38,828 bases of DNA from JAENVT01 sp031430695 (GCA_031430695.1 JANPBZ010000263.1:1-38828), one strand, 5' to 3'; shown: positions 6,381 through 14,545, numbered from the stretch's first letter. A program made the numbers and translations. The notes: generated by a model not told the origin, from the letters alone.

Positions 6381-7223
6381 TCAGGGCAGCAGGCCGAGGC
6401 GCTTCGCTGCGGCCTCGAGGTCCGTTCGGAAGGCACCATGCGCCGTGAGCGTGTACAGGCCGTCGATCTGCTTCGTCTCGAACAGGTCATGGATGCGCCG
6501 AAGGTCCTTGACCCTGCTCTTCCAACCGATGCCGTCGACCGCTGCCATGACGTACTGCGAAGGCAGTCGCTTCTCAGCCATCTCCTCAACCTCGCGCACG
6601 GCGTCGGTGAGCTTTGACCCTGTCGAGTCGAAGCCCTTCGCAGCAACCACGATCCGCGCTTCGGCCCCGCCAGCCGGAATTGCCAGATCACACGGTGCCG
6701 TCAAGCCATTGCGCCCCTCGAACCGCGTGCGTGTGGCGCACGGCAATCCCAGGTCCTTCGCCACACCCTCGATCTCATCCTCGACACGGCGTCCAGTCGC
6801 TCCAGCGTCCGTCGCCGTGCGCCGTGTGCCAGCACGCGCGACGAGAACATCTCCGAAGTCGTACGTACGCGTCCGCTGCTCGTTGATCAAGCGAACGGCG
6901 TCGTAGTTCTTGTCGAGCATGTCGACGAGATCCGAAGGGCGATCACGAGCGAGGGTGACCCACCCGGCAGAGCCGAGATGATGCTTGAAGACGTTCTTCA
7001 GTTTCTCGCGCGTCAATCCGACTGCGAGGCCGAGAACAGGCACTGCGTCAGGCGTTTGAGCGATGAAGTCGGACAGCGACTTCCGATCGACTTTCGCGAG
7101 GGCGGCGAGCGCGCCGGCCACCGTCCGAATCTCCTCGCTATTCGCAGTTGGCATCGTGGGGTCGAAGGGATTGCTGAGTTGCGAGAGGGAGTTGAGGTAG
7201 TCGTCGAACGCAGAAATCGTCAT
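6381..7223 (-). CDS. Type II restriction endonuclease, PD-(D/E)XK-like
   Basis: 280 residues, encoded immediately after an adenine methyltransferase with a 4-base overlap, which marks it as the restriction partner. The C-terminal half has the pattern of a PD-(D/E)XK nuclease subfamily: RRVEDEIEGVAKDLGLP, then PCDLAIP (D179), then IVVAAKGFDSTGSKLTDAV (K196) and SQYVMAAVDGIGW. In relatives as I remember them, the strand reads (E)-x-K before GFDSTGSK. Here position 194 is alanine, so the expected acidic residue is missing or displaced. The N-terminal 130 residues are helical and may recognise DNA. Recognition sequence unknown. The restriction role is well supported by context; activity is uncertain. 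Confidence 0.75.
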   Translation of the reverse strand: MTISAFDDYLNSLSQLSNPFDPTMPTANSEEIRTVAGALAALAKVDRKSLSDFIAQTPDAVPVLGLAVGLTREKLKNVFKHHLGSAGWVTLARDRPSDLVDMLDKNYDAVRLINEQRTRTYDFGDVLVARAGTRRTATDAGATGRRVEDEIEGVAKDLGLPCATRTRFEGRNGLTAPCDLAIPAGGAEARIVVAAKGFDSTGSKLTDAVREVEEMAEKRLPSQYVMAAVDGIGWKSRVKDLRRIHDLFETKQIDGLYTLTAHGAFRTDLEAAAKRLGLLP

Positions 7224-8335
7224 CTCCCAATGAAGAGGTATTCGACTGCCTCGCGCCGATGAGCGGTCGAGTGCGTTCCGAAGTGGTAGCGATGGTCGAT
7301 CGTCCTCACCTCGACATCGTCCTTGAAGTCGCGGAGCAGGGCCTCGATCGTGGCGGCGTCAGGCACCGCGTTCGACGAGTACGACAACACGATCGTCGAC
7401 TCCGAGAACCTCTTGAAGAGATCCCGCAGCGCATCCGTGATTGTGTGCTTGTAGCTGAACGGGGTGTACCGCTTCGCAAGCTTCTTCGTCTTGGTGTCAT
7501 GCATGATCTCTTGGTTTCGCCAGTAGACGCTCAGACCTTCGAGGAAGTGGTACCGCTTGATGTAGCAGTTGTCGTCCCGAGGCGGCGCGTAGGGAGGATC
7601 GAGGTACACGAGATCGAACGACGGGTCGACGTCAAACACATCGGACTGAATGGCCCGGCACTCCGCGCCGCTGTCGAATACGACCGAATTGTACTCCGCC
7701 ACGGTCTCGATGAAGTGCTCACGGAGGGGGAGGCGTAGGTCCCGCCGACCGTCGTCGTAGCGCAGCTCGGTGAACGTGAAAACTCCTCGCGGCTGCTTCC
7801 GTGCGGCGGCGAGGACAAGGGCCGAGATGGCCAGTGAGCGCTTGGCACCCCGGAGCTCGTCGATGTGCGACCACGCCGAGTCGAGGAACTCCCGGTCCGC
7901 CGCCGTGAAGTACAGGCCGTCGAAAGTCGTCTGGATGAAGTCGCGACCATCCAGCGACGGGCCGACGATGCGAGCCACCTCCGTGTCCGAGAGCTTCGTC
8001 CGCTGGTTGGCGACGGTAGCGCCGGCGATCACACCGGGAAAGGCGAGGAAGTCGTTCGAGGTGACCTCGTACCCGAGGCACTTGAGGGTGTACGACACCA
8101 CGCCACTCCCGCTGAAGGCGTCAAGCGCGGTGGACCCACCCAGCTCAGCGAAGAGTTCGGCAAGATGGGGCACGAGGCGGTACTTCGACCCCATGTAGCG
8201 CAGGCGCGGGAAGCTCGATACGCGCCGCAGCACCTCATCCATGGAAGTCGGAGGTGCAGCGGATCCCACGTCCCACAACGTAGGCGAGTTGGCGAGGTTC
8301 CTGGCGGACTGGTGGCGAGCGGAACGGCTGTTCAT
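7220..8335 (-). CDS. DNA adenine N6-methyltransferase, D12 class, type II R-M
   Basis: 371 residues. The SAM-binding motif is LDAFSGSGVVSYTL (about residues 71-84), the catalytic motif DPPY is at 246-249, and the N-terminal RYMGSKYRLVPHL (46-58) is typical of D12-class adenine methyltransferases. After DPPY comes CYIKRYHFLEGLSVYW, a feature of one branch of this class. It protects host DNA from the endonuclease encoded next. A longer frame opens at 8401, but I chose the ATG at 8335: GAAGGAG lies about six bases before it, while the ATG at 8341 touches that site directly. The target cannot be read; D12 enzymes often, but not always, act on GATC-like sites. Confidence 0.88.
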   Translation of the reverse strand: MNSRSARHQSARNLANSPTLWDVGSAAPPTSMDEVLRRVSSFPRLRYMGSKYRLVPHLAELFAELGGSTALDAFSGSGVVSYTLKCLGYEVTSNDFLAFPGVIAGATVANQRTKLSDTEVARIVGPSLDGRDFIQTTFDGLYFTAADREFLDSAWSHIDELRGAKRSLAISALVLAAARKQPRGVFTFTELRYDDGRRDLRLPLREHFIETVAEYNSVVFDSGAECRAIQSDVFDVDPSFDLVYLDPPYAPPRDDNCYIKRYHFLEGLSVYWRNQEIMHDTKTKKLAKRYTPFSYKHTITDALRDLFKRFSESTIVLSYSSNAVPDAATIEALLRDFKDDVEVRTIDHRYHFGTHSTAHRREAVEYLFIGR

Positions 8336-8717
8336 GAGCATCTCCTTCGGAGGGCGCAGGATGTGGCCGAATCGGCGAGGCGATGACCGTTGGTCCCGCA
8401 TCTCCGAGTGTGCACGAGGGGTGTGTCACAGATCCTCGGTGTCGAAGCGAGGGCCGGTCGAGGCTGAGTCGTTTGTGGCAGTGGGCGTCGACGAGCTGGC
8501 TGCTCATCGGGGATCTCGGGACGATCGTGCAACCAGGGGCGGGACGATTCTGTAATCGGAGCGAGTGACGTCGCCATGAAAGCGCTGATCCTCGCCACAG
8601 GCCCGGAATGGAGCGCTAGCGCGCAGCGCCCCGGGCAGGTCAGGGAGCATCCGGTGTTACCGAGAATTTCTGACGGGACTGTGGCGGGACGGAGCGCAGC
8701 GCGCGAAAATTGCAGCT
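8336..8717. other. Intergenic region between R-M and the peptidoglycan-binding gene
   Basis: About 380 bases lie between divergent genes and presumably hold both promoters. I see an imperfect GC-rich inverted repeat near 8612-8633 and an AT-richer patch before the ATG at 8718. No coding sequence, RNA gene or clear operator is visible. Confidence 0.4.
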
Positions 8718-9275
8718 ATGGGCGCCTACACCGAAGTCACTGGATATCAACCCGACCTGCAGAAGATGACGAAGGGTTACCCGGTGAACAATCTCCAGCA
8801 GTTGCTCTTCAAGCACTGCTTCGGCCCGGTGGAGGACGGCTACTTCGGTGATGAGACCGAGCGTTGTCTCAACGACTTCAAGGTGGCTAACGGACTCTCC
8901 GCCGACAGCATCGTCGACCAGGCGACATGGGCAGTGCTGAACGGTCCGCCGCAATGGGTAGCCCGTTTCTCCGGCACACCGTCGGTCAGCGGGTTCCTCC
9001 TGAACTGGACGACCGAGAACACCGGATGCGGAACCATTCCGGCACACACCGTCACCAGCAAGTGCTGGGCCTTCGAGCGAGCCAACATCACCACGCTTTC
9101 GCTGGACTGGGACTTCGGACCGACGACCGACCAGCCCTTCAGCACGAGTGAGTCGTTCTCGATCGACCTCTTCTCGCTGTTCCCCGCGGACGGCCAATAC
9201 ACGGCAGTCGTTCAGGTCGGTCTCGACATGGAAACACTCGACTACGACATCGTCAACAAACAGGTCGTGGTGTAG
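8718..9275 (+). CDS. Peptidoglycan-binding-like domain plus beta module
   Basis: 185 residues. Residues about 12-78 are a PG_binding_1-type helical domain (NNLQQLLFKHCFG, EDGYFGDETERCLNDFKVANGL, IVDQATWAVLNG). Residues 80-185 form a predicted beta-sandwich resembling CARDB modules (FLLNWTTENTG, then DGQYTAVVQVGLDMETLDYDI). No signal peptide or membrane segment is visible, which is odd for a wall-binding protein. The neighbour on the other strand, ending four bases away, carries two more copies of the same beta module, so the pair probably works together. The function is unknown; a protein exported by a non-classical route or an envelope-associated adaptor are possibilities. The PG-binding call is confident. 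Confidence 0.75.
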   Translation: MGAYTEVTGYQPDLQKMTKGYPVNNLQQLLFKHCFGPVEDGYFGDETERCLNDFKVANGLSADSIVDQATWAVLNGPPQWVARFSGTPSVSGFLLNWTTENTGCGTIPAHTVTSKCWAFERANITTLSLDWDFGPTTDQPFSTSESFSIDLFSLFPADGQYTAVVQVGLDMETLDYDIVNKQVVV

Positions 9276-9279
9276 GCGA

Positions 9280-9963
9280 CTACTCGACGACGCGCCCGTC
9301 CGCCATGAGGTAGTCGACACTGACGATCGCCTCGCCGAGTTGCACGACGATGGTGTACCAACCCGGCACGGGCGTCAGCGGTGCGAGTTCGATGCGTGGC
9401 GTCCAGCCGATCTCGTTCGGCAGCAGATCATCGGCGGCCTGTACAACCTGGCGTTGCACGATCGTCGAGGTGATGTTGTCGTGGTCGACGATCTCATACT
9501 CGCCAATGGAAGTGCCAGCTCTGATCACAAGGTCGCCGGTGTTGCACACCGACCATTGCAGGGCACCGCTGCTGTGGGCTGGCGATTGGCTGAACACCAG
9601 TGTCCCTGCACCCGCCGACGGCGTCGTGGAGGCCGACGCGTCGGCCGACAATGCAGTCCAGTCGTAGGCGACGTCGGCGATATCGGTGCCGACCTGTATG
9701 ACGACTTTGCCCTGGCCGCTGAAGCCCGGCTCGGGCGCCATCTGCACCCACACCTGAGCCCGCCCCACCTCACCGGGCTCGATGACCTCTTTCGCCGGCA
9801 CGACCTCGCGCGGGATCACGGTGCGAGTGATGTCCGAAGCGTCCCACATCTCCCATTCGCCGATCGAGGTACCGGCGGCGACCGGCGACGTGCCGTCGTT
9901 CTTCACCGACCAGGTCAGCCATCCAGCGTCCAGCCACGGCCATTGATCGAACACCAGCGCCAT
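9280..9963 (-). CDS. Protein of two CARDB-like beta modules
   Basis: 227 residues made of two similar halves. Module 1 has LTWSVKNDGTSPVAAGTSIG then GKVVIQVGTDIADVAYDW. Module 2 has LQWSVCNTGDLVIRAGTSIG then YTIVVQLGEAIVSVDYLM. An Ala/Ser/Thr linker (SADASASTTPSAGAG) separates them. The C-terminal part of the convergent protein at 8718-9275 is a third, more diverged copy. There is no signal peptide and no catalytic motif. CARDB-like modules usually act as adhesion or spacer domains. The internal duplication is visible directly; the family name is by resemblance. Confidence 0.7.
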   Translation of the reverse strand: MALVFDQWPWLDAGWLTWSVKNDGTSPVAAGTSIGEWEMWDASDITRTVIPREVVPAKEVIEPGEVGRAQVWVQMAPEPGFSGQGKVVIQVGTDIADVAYDWTALSADASASTTPSAGAGTLVFSQSPAHSSGALQWSVCNTGDLVIRAGTSIGEYEIVDHDNITSTIVQRQVVQAADDLLPNEIGWTPRIELAPLTPVPGWYTIVVQLGEAIVSVDYLMADGRVVE

Positions 9964-10141
9964 GCAAGCAAGCTTCGCGCCCTCGCCAAGCCACCGGCAA
10001 GGGTTGAACGGGCACTCGCCGAAAGCGCTTGACTACCGCAAGTTCTGGGAGGGCTCGATCCAACGCCTCGACGCCGTTCCCGAAGAAATGAAGCTCAACA
10101 AATCGAACGTCAACGACACCAACCAACAAGGAGACCGCTGA
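9962..10141 (+). pseudogene. C-terminal remnant of an ArsR-type regulator
   Basis: An open frame of 59 codons ends in TGA overlapping the ATG of the SRPBCC gene. Its last 37 codons (LDYRKFWEGSIQRLDAVPEE and a polar tail) resemble the C-terminus of ArsR-family repressors, which are often encoded directly before SRPBCC/AHSA1 genes. The preceding codons look non-coding, and no winged helix is present, so the DNA-binding part of the regulator has been lost. The start given is simply the first ATG of the open frame. The family call rests on a short tail plus context. Confidence 0.5.
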
Positions 10142-10617
10142 TGCTGAACACCGGAACACTCACCGTCACCACCCCGTCAGCGCGCGAGGTCGTGCTGACC
10201 CGCGTCTTCGATGCGCCACGACACCTCGTCTTCGATGCACTGACCAGGCCGGAACTGGTCAAGCGTTGGTTCGGGCCGCATGGCTGGTCGCTGGTCGTAT
10301 GCGAGATCGACTTCAGGGTCGGTGGCGCCTGGCGCTACGTCCTGGAGGGCCCCGATGGCCACAGCATGGGAATGGGCGGCGAGTACCGCGAGATCGTGCC
10401 GGGTGAGCGAACCGTGCACACCGAGGCGTTCGACGACTACCCCGGTGATTCGGTCGTCACCGTCGTCCTCACCGAGCACGAGGGCCGGACCACCCTGACT
10501 GGCACGGTGCTGTACGAATCGCAGGAGGTGCGCGATGCCGTGATCGAGAGTGGAATGGAACACGGCGCGGCCGAGACCTACGACAAACTCGCCGAACTGC
10601 TGCCGTCACTCGCCTAG
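10141..10617 (+). CDS. SRPBCC (AHSA1-like) domain protein
   Basis: 158 residues of the START/Bet v1-like fold: REVVLTRVFDAPRHLVFDAL, then PELVKRWFGPHGW, then DFRVGGAWRYVLEGPDG, and the closing helix GMEHGAAETYDKLAELL. The fold encloses a hydrophobic pocket and binds lipids or small ligands; AHSA1-like bacterial members are mostly uncharacterised. AAGGAG lies about seven bases upstream of the ATG, inside the ArsR remnant. In related loci it is co-transcribed with an intact ArsR repressor; here that control has probably been lost. The family is certain; the ligand is unknown. Confidence 0.88.
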   Translation: MLNTGTLTVTTPSAREVVLTRVFDAPRHLVFDALTRPELVKRWFGPHGWSLVVCEIDFRVGGAWRYVLEGPDGHSMGMGGEYREIVPGERTVHTEAFDDYPGDSVVTVVLTEHEGRTTLTGTVLYESQEVRDAVIESGMEHGAAETYDKLAELLPSLA

Positions 10618-10640
10618 CGCTCGGCTCGTACGCTCTGGGC

Positions 10641-11388
10641 ATGCCGCTGTCGCCCATCTTCGAGTTCGCCGACCTGTTCGTTGCCGAGCAGGCGGCGCTC
10701 GATCCATGCCAAGCCACTGTCGACGGCATCCCGGGTTACGACACTCTGCTCACCGACTATTCGCCTGAGGGTTACCAAGCGCGAGCCGGGTACCTGCGGC
10801 TGTCCACCGCCGAGCTCGCGGCACTGGACCCCACCAACGATCACATCGTCTCGCCAAGGATTCGATCCTCGAGCGATTCGAGACGGCGCTCCTGTCGCAC
10901 GACTCCGGCGAGTGGCTCCGCATGATCCGCGCTCTCGCTGCGCCCACGTCCACATTGCGCAGCACGTTCGATCTGATGTCGCGTACCCCGACTATCGCCT
11001 GGGTTTCCTCAGCGGACAGATCCTTCGGAGCGTGCGGGTGATCGTCGATATCGGCATGCATCTGAACAAGCGCATCCCCGACGGCACCACGCTGCACGAC
11101 GGCGCACCGTTTCACGGCGGTGAGACGTGGACACCGGATCTTGCCTTCGAATTCTCGGTGCACGAGACCGGCAACACCGAGCCGTTCATGCGCAGCGAGA
11201 TCGACCGCTACCTCGGCTGGCCGGCACAGGCCATCAGCTACAAGATCGGCCAGCGCGAGTGGGTGGCCGCCCGAGACAACGCTCGATCCAGCGAGGGAGC
11301 TGCCTTTGACCTGAAGGCGTGGCACACCAAGGCACTGCGTCTCGGTGCGGTCGGTCTCGACCAACTGCGTGCCGAGCTCGCCCGGTAG
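10641..11388 (+). pseudogene. DUF885 protein with frame changes and a large internal deletion
   Basis: Three pieces of a DUF885 protein are visible. The N-terminus (from ATG 10641: IFEFADLFVAEQAALDPCQA, DGIPGYDTLLTDYSPEG) ends near 10850. A short middle piece in another frame follows (LERFETALLSHDSGEWLRMI, STLRSTFDLM) to about 10978. The C-terminus in a third frame runs to 11388 (YPDYRLGFLSGQILRSVRVI, EIDRYLGWPAQAISYKIGQR, FDLKAWHTKALRLGAVGLDQ). DUF885 proteins are usually about 550-600 residues; this locus could encode only about 248, so some 300 residues, including the conserved centre, are gone. The deletion joint is near 10978-10985. It cannot be functional. Confidence 0.82.
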
Positions 11389-11406
11389 GGGCCCGAGTGC
11401 TCGATC

Positions 11407-11697
11407 ATGCTGACCGGCGACCCAACGTTGGTCGAACTGTTGGACGAAGTCACGAGCTATCCCAACGTGGCCCAAATCGCACCGCTGCTCGGGAACGCCC
11501 GGGGAGAAGATCCACCGATCCTGGTGTCATTCCGCCTCGCCACGCCGCTTGGCGAACTCTCGCTGTTCACCACGCTGACGACGTTCAGCACGCCGCCCGA
11601 TGTCACGATCGACGAGTTGGCAATTGAGCTGTTCTTCCCAGCCGACGACCGCAGCGACCAGATGCTGCACGCCATGTCGCTTGAACGGCACGGGTGA
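11407..11697 (+). pseudogene. Fragment of an XRE regulator: ligand-binding domain only
   Basis: The 96-residue frame matches the C-terminal MmyB-like ligand-binding domain (MLTR_LBD type) of actinobacterial XRE regulators: DPTLVELLDEVTSYPNV, then ILVSFRLATPLGELSLFTTL and TTFSTPPDVTIDELAIELFF. The helix-turn-helix and the first part of the ligand domain, which would precede it, are missing, and an in-frame stop (that of the DUF885 pseudogene) lies 18 bases upstream. It therefore looks like a fragment left by deletion. A free-standing ligand-binding protein is possible but less likely. Confidence 0.6.
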
Positions 11698-11838
11698 TCG
11701 CAAGGTTCGATCGATTGGAACAGACTTCTCGATCAACGTAGCGGAACATCCACCCGACGAATTCCGGAGTACCGGGTACGATCGCGACAGCCCGCCGGCG
11801 CGTGAACACGTCACGGGGAACCGTGAACGAGTCATGCG

Positions 11839-12762
11839 ATGACAGCCAGCGCGACAACCTCCCGACAGGCGACGCACATCCCGATCGCCGCGTCTCTGAT
11901 GGCCCTCGGCGCAGGCGTGGTGTGGAGCTTCGGTGCCGTTACGGCGCGGCTGGCCAAGCAAGCCGACGCGTTTCAATACCTGATCTGGCGATCGGTCGGA
12001 GTCCTGGTCGTCATGGAGGTGATGACAGCAATCCGTCGTCAGCCCATGCTGCTACCAAAGGCGTACACGTCTGGTAAGTGGATGTTGTCGGCCACCTTCG
12101 GCCTGTTGCTGGCCTCGCTGACGTTCGTGTACGCGGTGAAGACGACGACCGCAGCCAACGCATCATTCCTCGGCTCAGTCACCCCACTCGCGGCGGTTGT
12201 TCTGGCCAGATTTGTACTCGGTGAGCGCCTCTCGCGAGTGACGCTCGGCGCAATCGTGGTCGCGTTAATCGGGCTGATCGTGACCGTCTTCGGCGATCTT
12301 CATGCCGGCAACATGGTCGGCAACATCGCCGCCCTGACGGCTTCGGTCGGGTTTGCGATCTACACCATCAGCGTACGTTCCAATCCCGACGCCGACTGGT
12401 CGCCCGTGCTCCCGGGCTACGCCGCAGCGATGATCGTGCTGTGTTCGATCATCACGCTTGCGAACGGCGAGACCTTGTTCCCACCCGCCAAGGACATGGC
12501 CTACGCACTCGGGCACGGCGCCGTGTTCATCGTCGTCGGCACGATGCTGTTCAACCGCGGATCCAAGAGCGTTCCGGCCGTACCGATGACCGTGTTCGCC
12601 CAGACCGAGATGGTGTTCGTTCCGCTGTGGGCGTTCCTGGTGCTCAGCGAGGCGCCCAAGGCGGCGACTGTCGTTGGCGGTGCGATCATCTTTGCCGCCG
12701 TCGTCGGAAAGGCCGTGCTCGATACCGCACCAGGCGCGGTTCAACCCGTACAGGAGTACTAG
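11839..12762 (+). CDS. EamA/DMT-family transporter
   Basis: 307 residues with about ten membrane helices in two EamA repeats. The first opens ASLMALGAGVVWSFGAVTAR and the second MVGNIAALTASVGFAIYTIS. The typical SFLGSVTPLAAVVLARFVLGER stretch closes the first repeat and PLWAFLVLSEAP the second. Such proteins are inner-membrane exporters or importers of amino acids, nucleosides or other small metabolites; the substrate cannot be inferred. ATG at 11839 gives the expected length. It stands alone on the strand, 74 bases before the next gene. Confidence 0.9.
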   Translation: MTASATTSRQATHIPIAASLMALGAGVVWSFGAVTARLAKQADAFQYLIWRSVGVLVVMEVMTAIRRQPMLLPKAYTSGKWMLSATFGLLLASLTFVYAVKTTTAANASFLGSVTPLAAVVLARFVLGERLSRVTLGAIVVALIGLIVTVFGDLHAGNMVGNIAALTASVGFAIYTISVRSNPDADWSPVLPGYAAAMIVLCSIITLANGETLFPPAKDMAYALGHGAVFIVVGTMLFNRGSKSVPAVPMTVFAQTEMVFVPLWAFLVLSEAPKAATVVGGAIIFAAVVGKAVLDTAPGAVQPVQEY

Positions 12763-12836
12763 CACGAACGTGCGACAACCGGCGTCCATGGGCTCGGAGT
12801 GTCCTCTGCAACAACCCACACAGGAGGACATACGAA

Positions 12837-13358
12837 ATGAAGAAGTCACTGATCTGGACCACCATCACCGTCGGAGTCATCGGCATCGGCGTTCCGGCAT
12901 TCGCGGCGGTGCAGACAAACAAGCCGCTGCCGAACATCAACACGGTGCAGAACAAGGTGGAAGACATCAGCGGTCCGTGCGACGAGGCAGAGCATGCCAA
13001 CGACCCACGCTGTGCCACGGTGTCGGTGGTGGCCCCGCAGGCAACCACTGCGAACACCACGCAGGCGACGCCGGTGACCCAGTCGAGCATCAGCGTCGAC
13101 GACTCGACCAGCAACTCGATCGACGACTCGACCAGCAACTCGATCGACGACAATTCCACGAGCAACTCGATCGACGACTCGACCAGCAACTCGATCGACG
13201 ACATCAGCGGCCCATGCGACGAAGCAGAGCACGCCAATGACCCGAGGTGCACAGGTGCCTCGGCGCCCGCTGACGACAACTCGGGCTCCGGTGGCAGCGA
13301 TGACAGCGGCCACCACGGCGGTGGCGATGACAGCGGGCACGGCGGCGACCACGACTGA
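12837..13358 (+). CDS. Exported Asp/Ser/His-rich repeat protein with duplicated two-cysteine motif
   Basis: 173 residues starting at ATG 12837, nine bases after AGGAGG. Residues 1-24 are a signal peptide (MKKSLIWTT, VGVIGIGVPAFAA). The mature part contains two identical 17-residue blocks, DISGPCDEAEHANDPRC, at 43-59 and 122-138, each with cysteines 11 apart. Between them lie an Ala/Thr-rich stretch and four repeats of DDSTSNSI (88-120). The tail is rich in Gly, Asp, Ser and His (HHGGGDDSGHGGDHD). The composition suggests a secreted, disordered, acidic protein that may bind metal through the His/Asp tail and form disulfides through the Cys blocks. I know no function for it. The longer frame from 12441 is a shadow of the EamA gene. 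Confidence 0.8.
   Translation: MKKSLIWTTITVGVIGIGVPAFAAVQTNKPLPNINTVQNKVEDISGPCDEAEHANDPRCATVSVVAPQATTANTTQATPVTQSSISVDDSTSNSIDDSTSNSIDDNSTSNSIDDSTSNSIDDISGPCDEAEHANDPRCTGASAPADDNSGSGGSDDSGHHGGGDDSGHGGDHD
13098..13196 (+). repeat. Tandem 24-base coding repeat (DDSTSNSI)
   Basis: Four copies of a 24-base unit (one has an extra codon) encode DDSTSNSI inside the exported protein. Near identity at DNA level, including synonymous sites, suggests recent expansion by slippage or recombination. Confidence 0.9.
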
Positions 13359-13372
13359 TCGTCCTTCCCCAC

Positions 13373-13416
13373 AGCGGGTCCACGGTTGCCAGCGACTTGG
13401 CTGCTGCGGACCCGCT
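13373..13416 (+). terminator. Probable terminator after the exported protein
   Basis: A perfect 9-base inverted repeat (AGCGGGTCC at 13373-13381 with GGACCCGCT at 13408-13416) encloses 26 bases and is followed by TCGCTCATTTT. It sits 14 bases after the stop codon and before the ABC transporter gene. Confidence 0.6.
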
Positions 13417-13451
13417 TCGCTCATTTTCGGGCTGTGCAAACGCGCTAGAAA

Positions 13452-14537
13452 GTGTCGATGCGCTCGAACCAGCACGTGATCGATGGACCAGGGGGCCGGA
13501 TCGAGCTGGTCAACCTGACCAAGACGTACGACAGGGCGCCCGTCTTGAAGGGCATCAACCTCACGATCGAGCGCGGCGAGTTTTTCTCGTTGCTCGGTCC
13601 GAGCGGCTGCGGCAAGACCACGACGCTGCGGTTGATCGGTGGATTCGAGTCTGCCGACGATGGGGAGGTGCGAATCGATGATGTCGACATGGTCGACGTC
13701 GCCCCAGAGAAGCGACCTGTGAACACGGTCTTTCAGAGCTATGCCTTGTTCCCGCACCTCAGTGTCGCCGACAACGTCGGGTTCGGCCTGCGCTTCCAGA
13801 AGGCATCGAAGGCCGAGATCAGGGCACGGGTAGGTGACGCGCTGGAGTTGGTGCGCCTCAACAGCTTCGGCAAGCGCAAGGCCCATCAACTGTCCGGTGG
13901 CCAGCAGCAACGCGTCGCGCTCGCCAGGGCACTGGTACTGCGGCCGAAGGTGCTTCTGCTCGACGAGCCGCTCGGCGCGCTCGATGCCAAGCTACGCAAG
14001 ACGTTGCAGGTCGAGCTGCGCGCCCTGCACCGCAATGTCGGCATCACCTTCGTCTATGTCACCCACGACCAAGAGGAAGCGTTGACGATGAGCGACCGGC
14101 TGGCGGTGATGAACGAGGGCGAGATCGAACAGATCGGGACTCCGAAGGAGACGTACGAGGAGCCCGCCAGCGCGTACGTCGCCGACTTCCTGGGCGTCGC
14201 CAACCTGCTGCCGGCGAAGGTCAGTACGTCGGGTCGCGTCGTCGTCAATGGTGCCGAACACTCCGCCGACACGGCGGGCGTGAGCGGTGACTGCACCGTG
14301 CTGATCCGTCCAGAGCGAGTGCTGCTGTCACCCCTCGGCACCGGCCAGGTCGAGGCCGTGCCGGCGATCGTCGAGCAGCGAATCTACGTCGGTTCGGTGA
14401 CGCAGGTTCTGCTGCGCCTCGGCGAGCATCGGCTGCAAGCCCTCATCGCCAACGACGGTTCACCGGTGTGCGGCGCCGAGGGCGAGACCGTCGATGCCTA
14501 CCTTCCCCCCGAGGCAATCCGAGTGTTGGCGAGTTAG
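13452..14537 (+). CDS. potA: ABC importer ATPase, PotA-type
   Basis: 361 residues. Walker A is LLGPSGCGKTTTL (about 47-59), the Q-loop is in VFQSYALFPHL, the signature is LSGGQQQRVALARAL, Walker B is VLLLDEPLGALD, and the H-loop is YVTHDQEEAL. A C-terminal TOBE domain (CTVLIRPERVLL) is present. This combination and length fit the spermidine/putrescine or related amine importers (CUT1/PotA group). It powers uptake through the two permeases encoded convergently at 14546-16326 with the binding protein at 16330-17484. The ATPase gene is on the opposite strand from its partners, so the cluster has at least two transcripts. GTG at 13452 and ATG at 13458 are both possible starts. The exact substrate is not certain. 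Confidence 0.9.
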   Translation: MSMRSNQHVIDGPGGRIELVNLTKTYDRAPVLKGINLTIERGEFFSLLGPSGCGKTTTLRLIGGFESADDGEVRIDDVDMVDVAPEKRPVNTVFQSYALFPHLSVADNVGFGLRFQKASKAEIRARVGDALELVRLNSFGKRKAHQLSGGQQQRVALARALVLRPKVLLLDEPLGALDAKLRKTLQVELRALHRNVGITFVYVTHDQEEALTMSDRLAVMNEGEIEQIGTPKETYEEPASAYVADFLGVANLLPAKVSTSGRVVVNGAEHSADTAGVSGDCTVLIRPERVLLSPLGTGQVEAVPAIVEQRIYVGSVTQVLLRLGEHRLQALIANDGSPVCGAEGETVDAYLPPEAIRVLAS

Positions 14538-14545
14538 CCAACCGG

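Noticed and set aside
13098..13196. Possible CRISPR-like array in the 24-base repeats
   Set aside because: The repeats are coding, in frame and contiguous.
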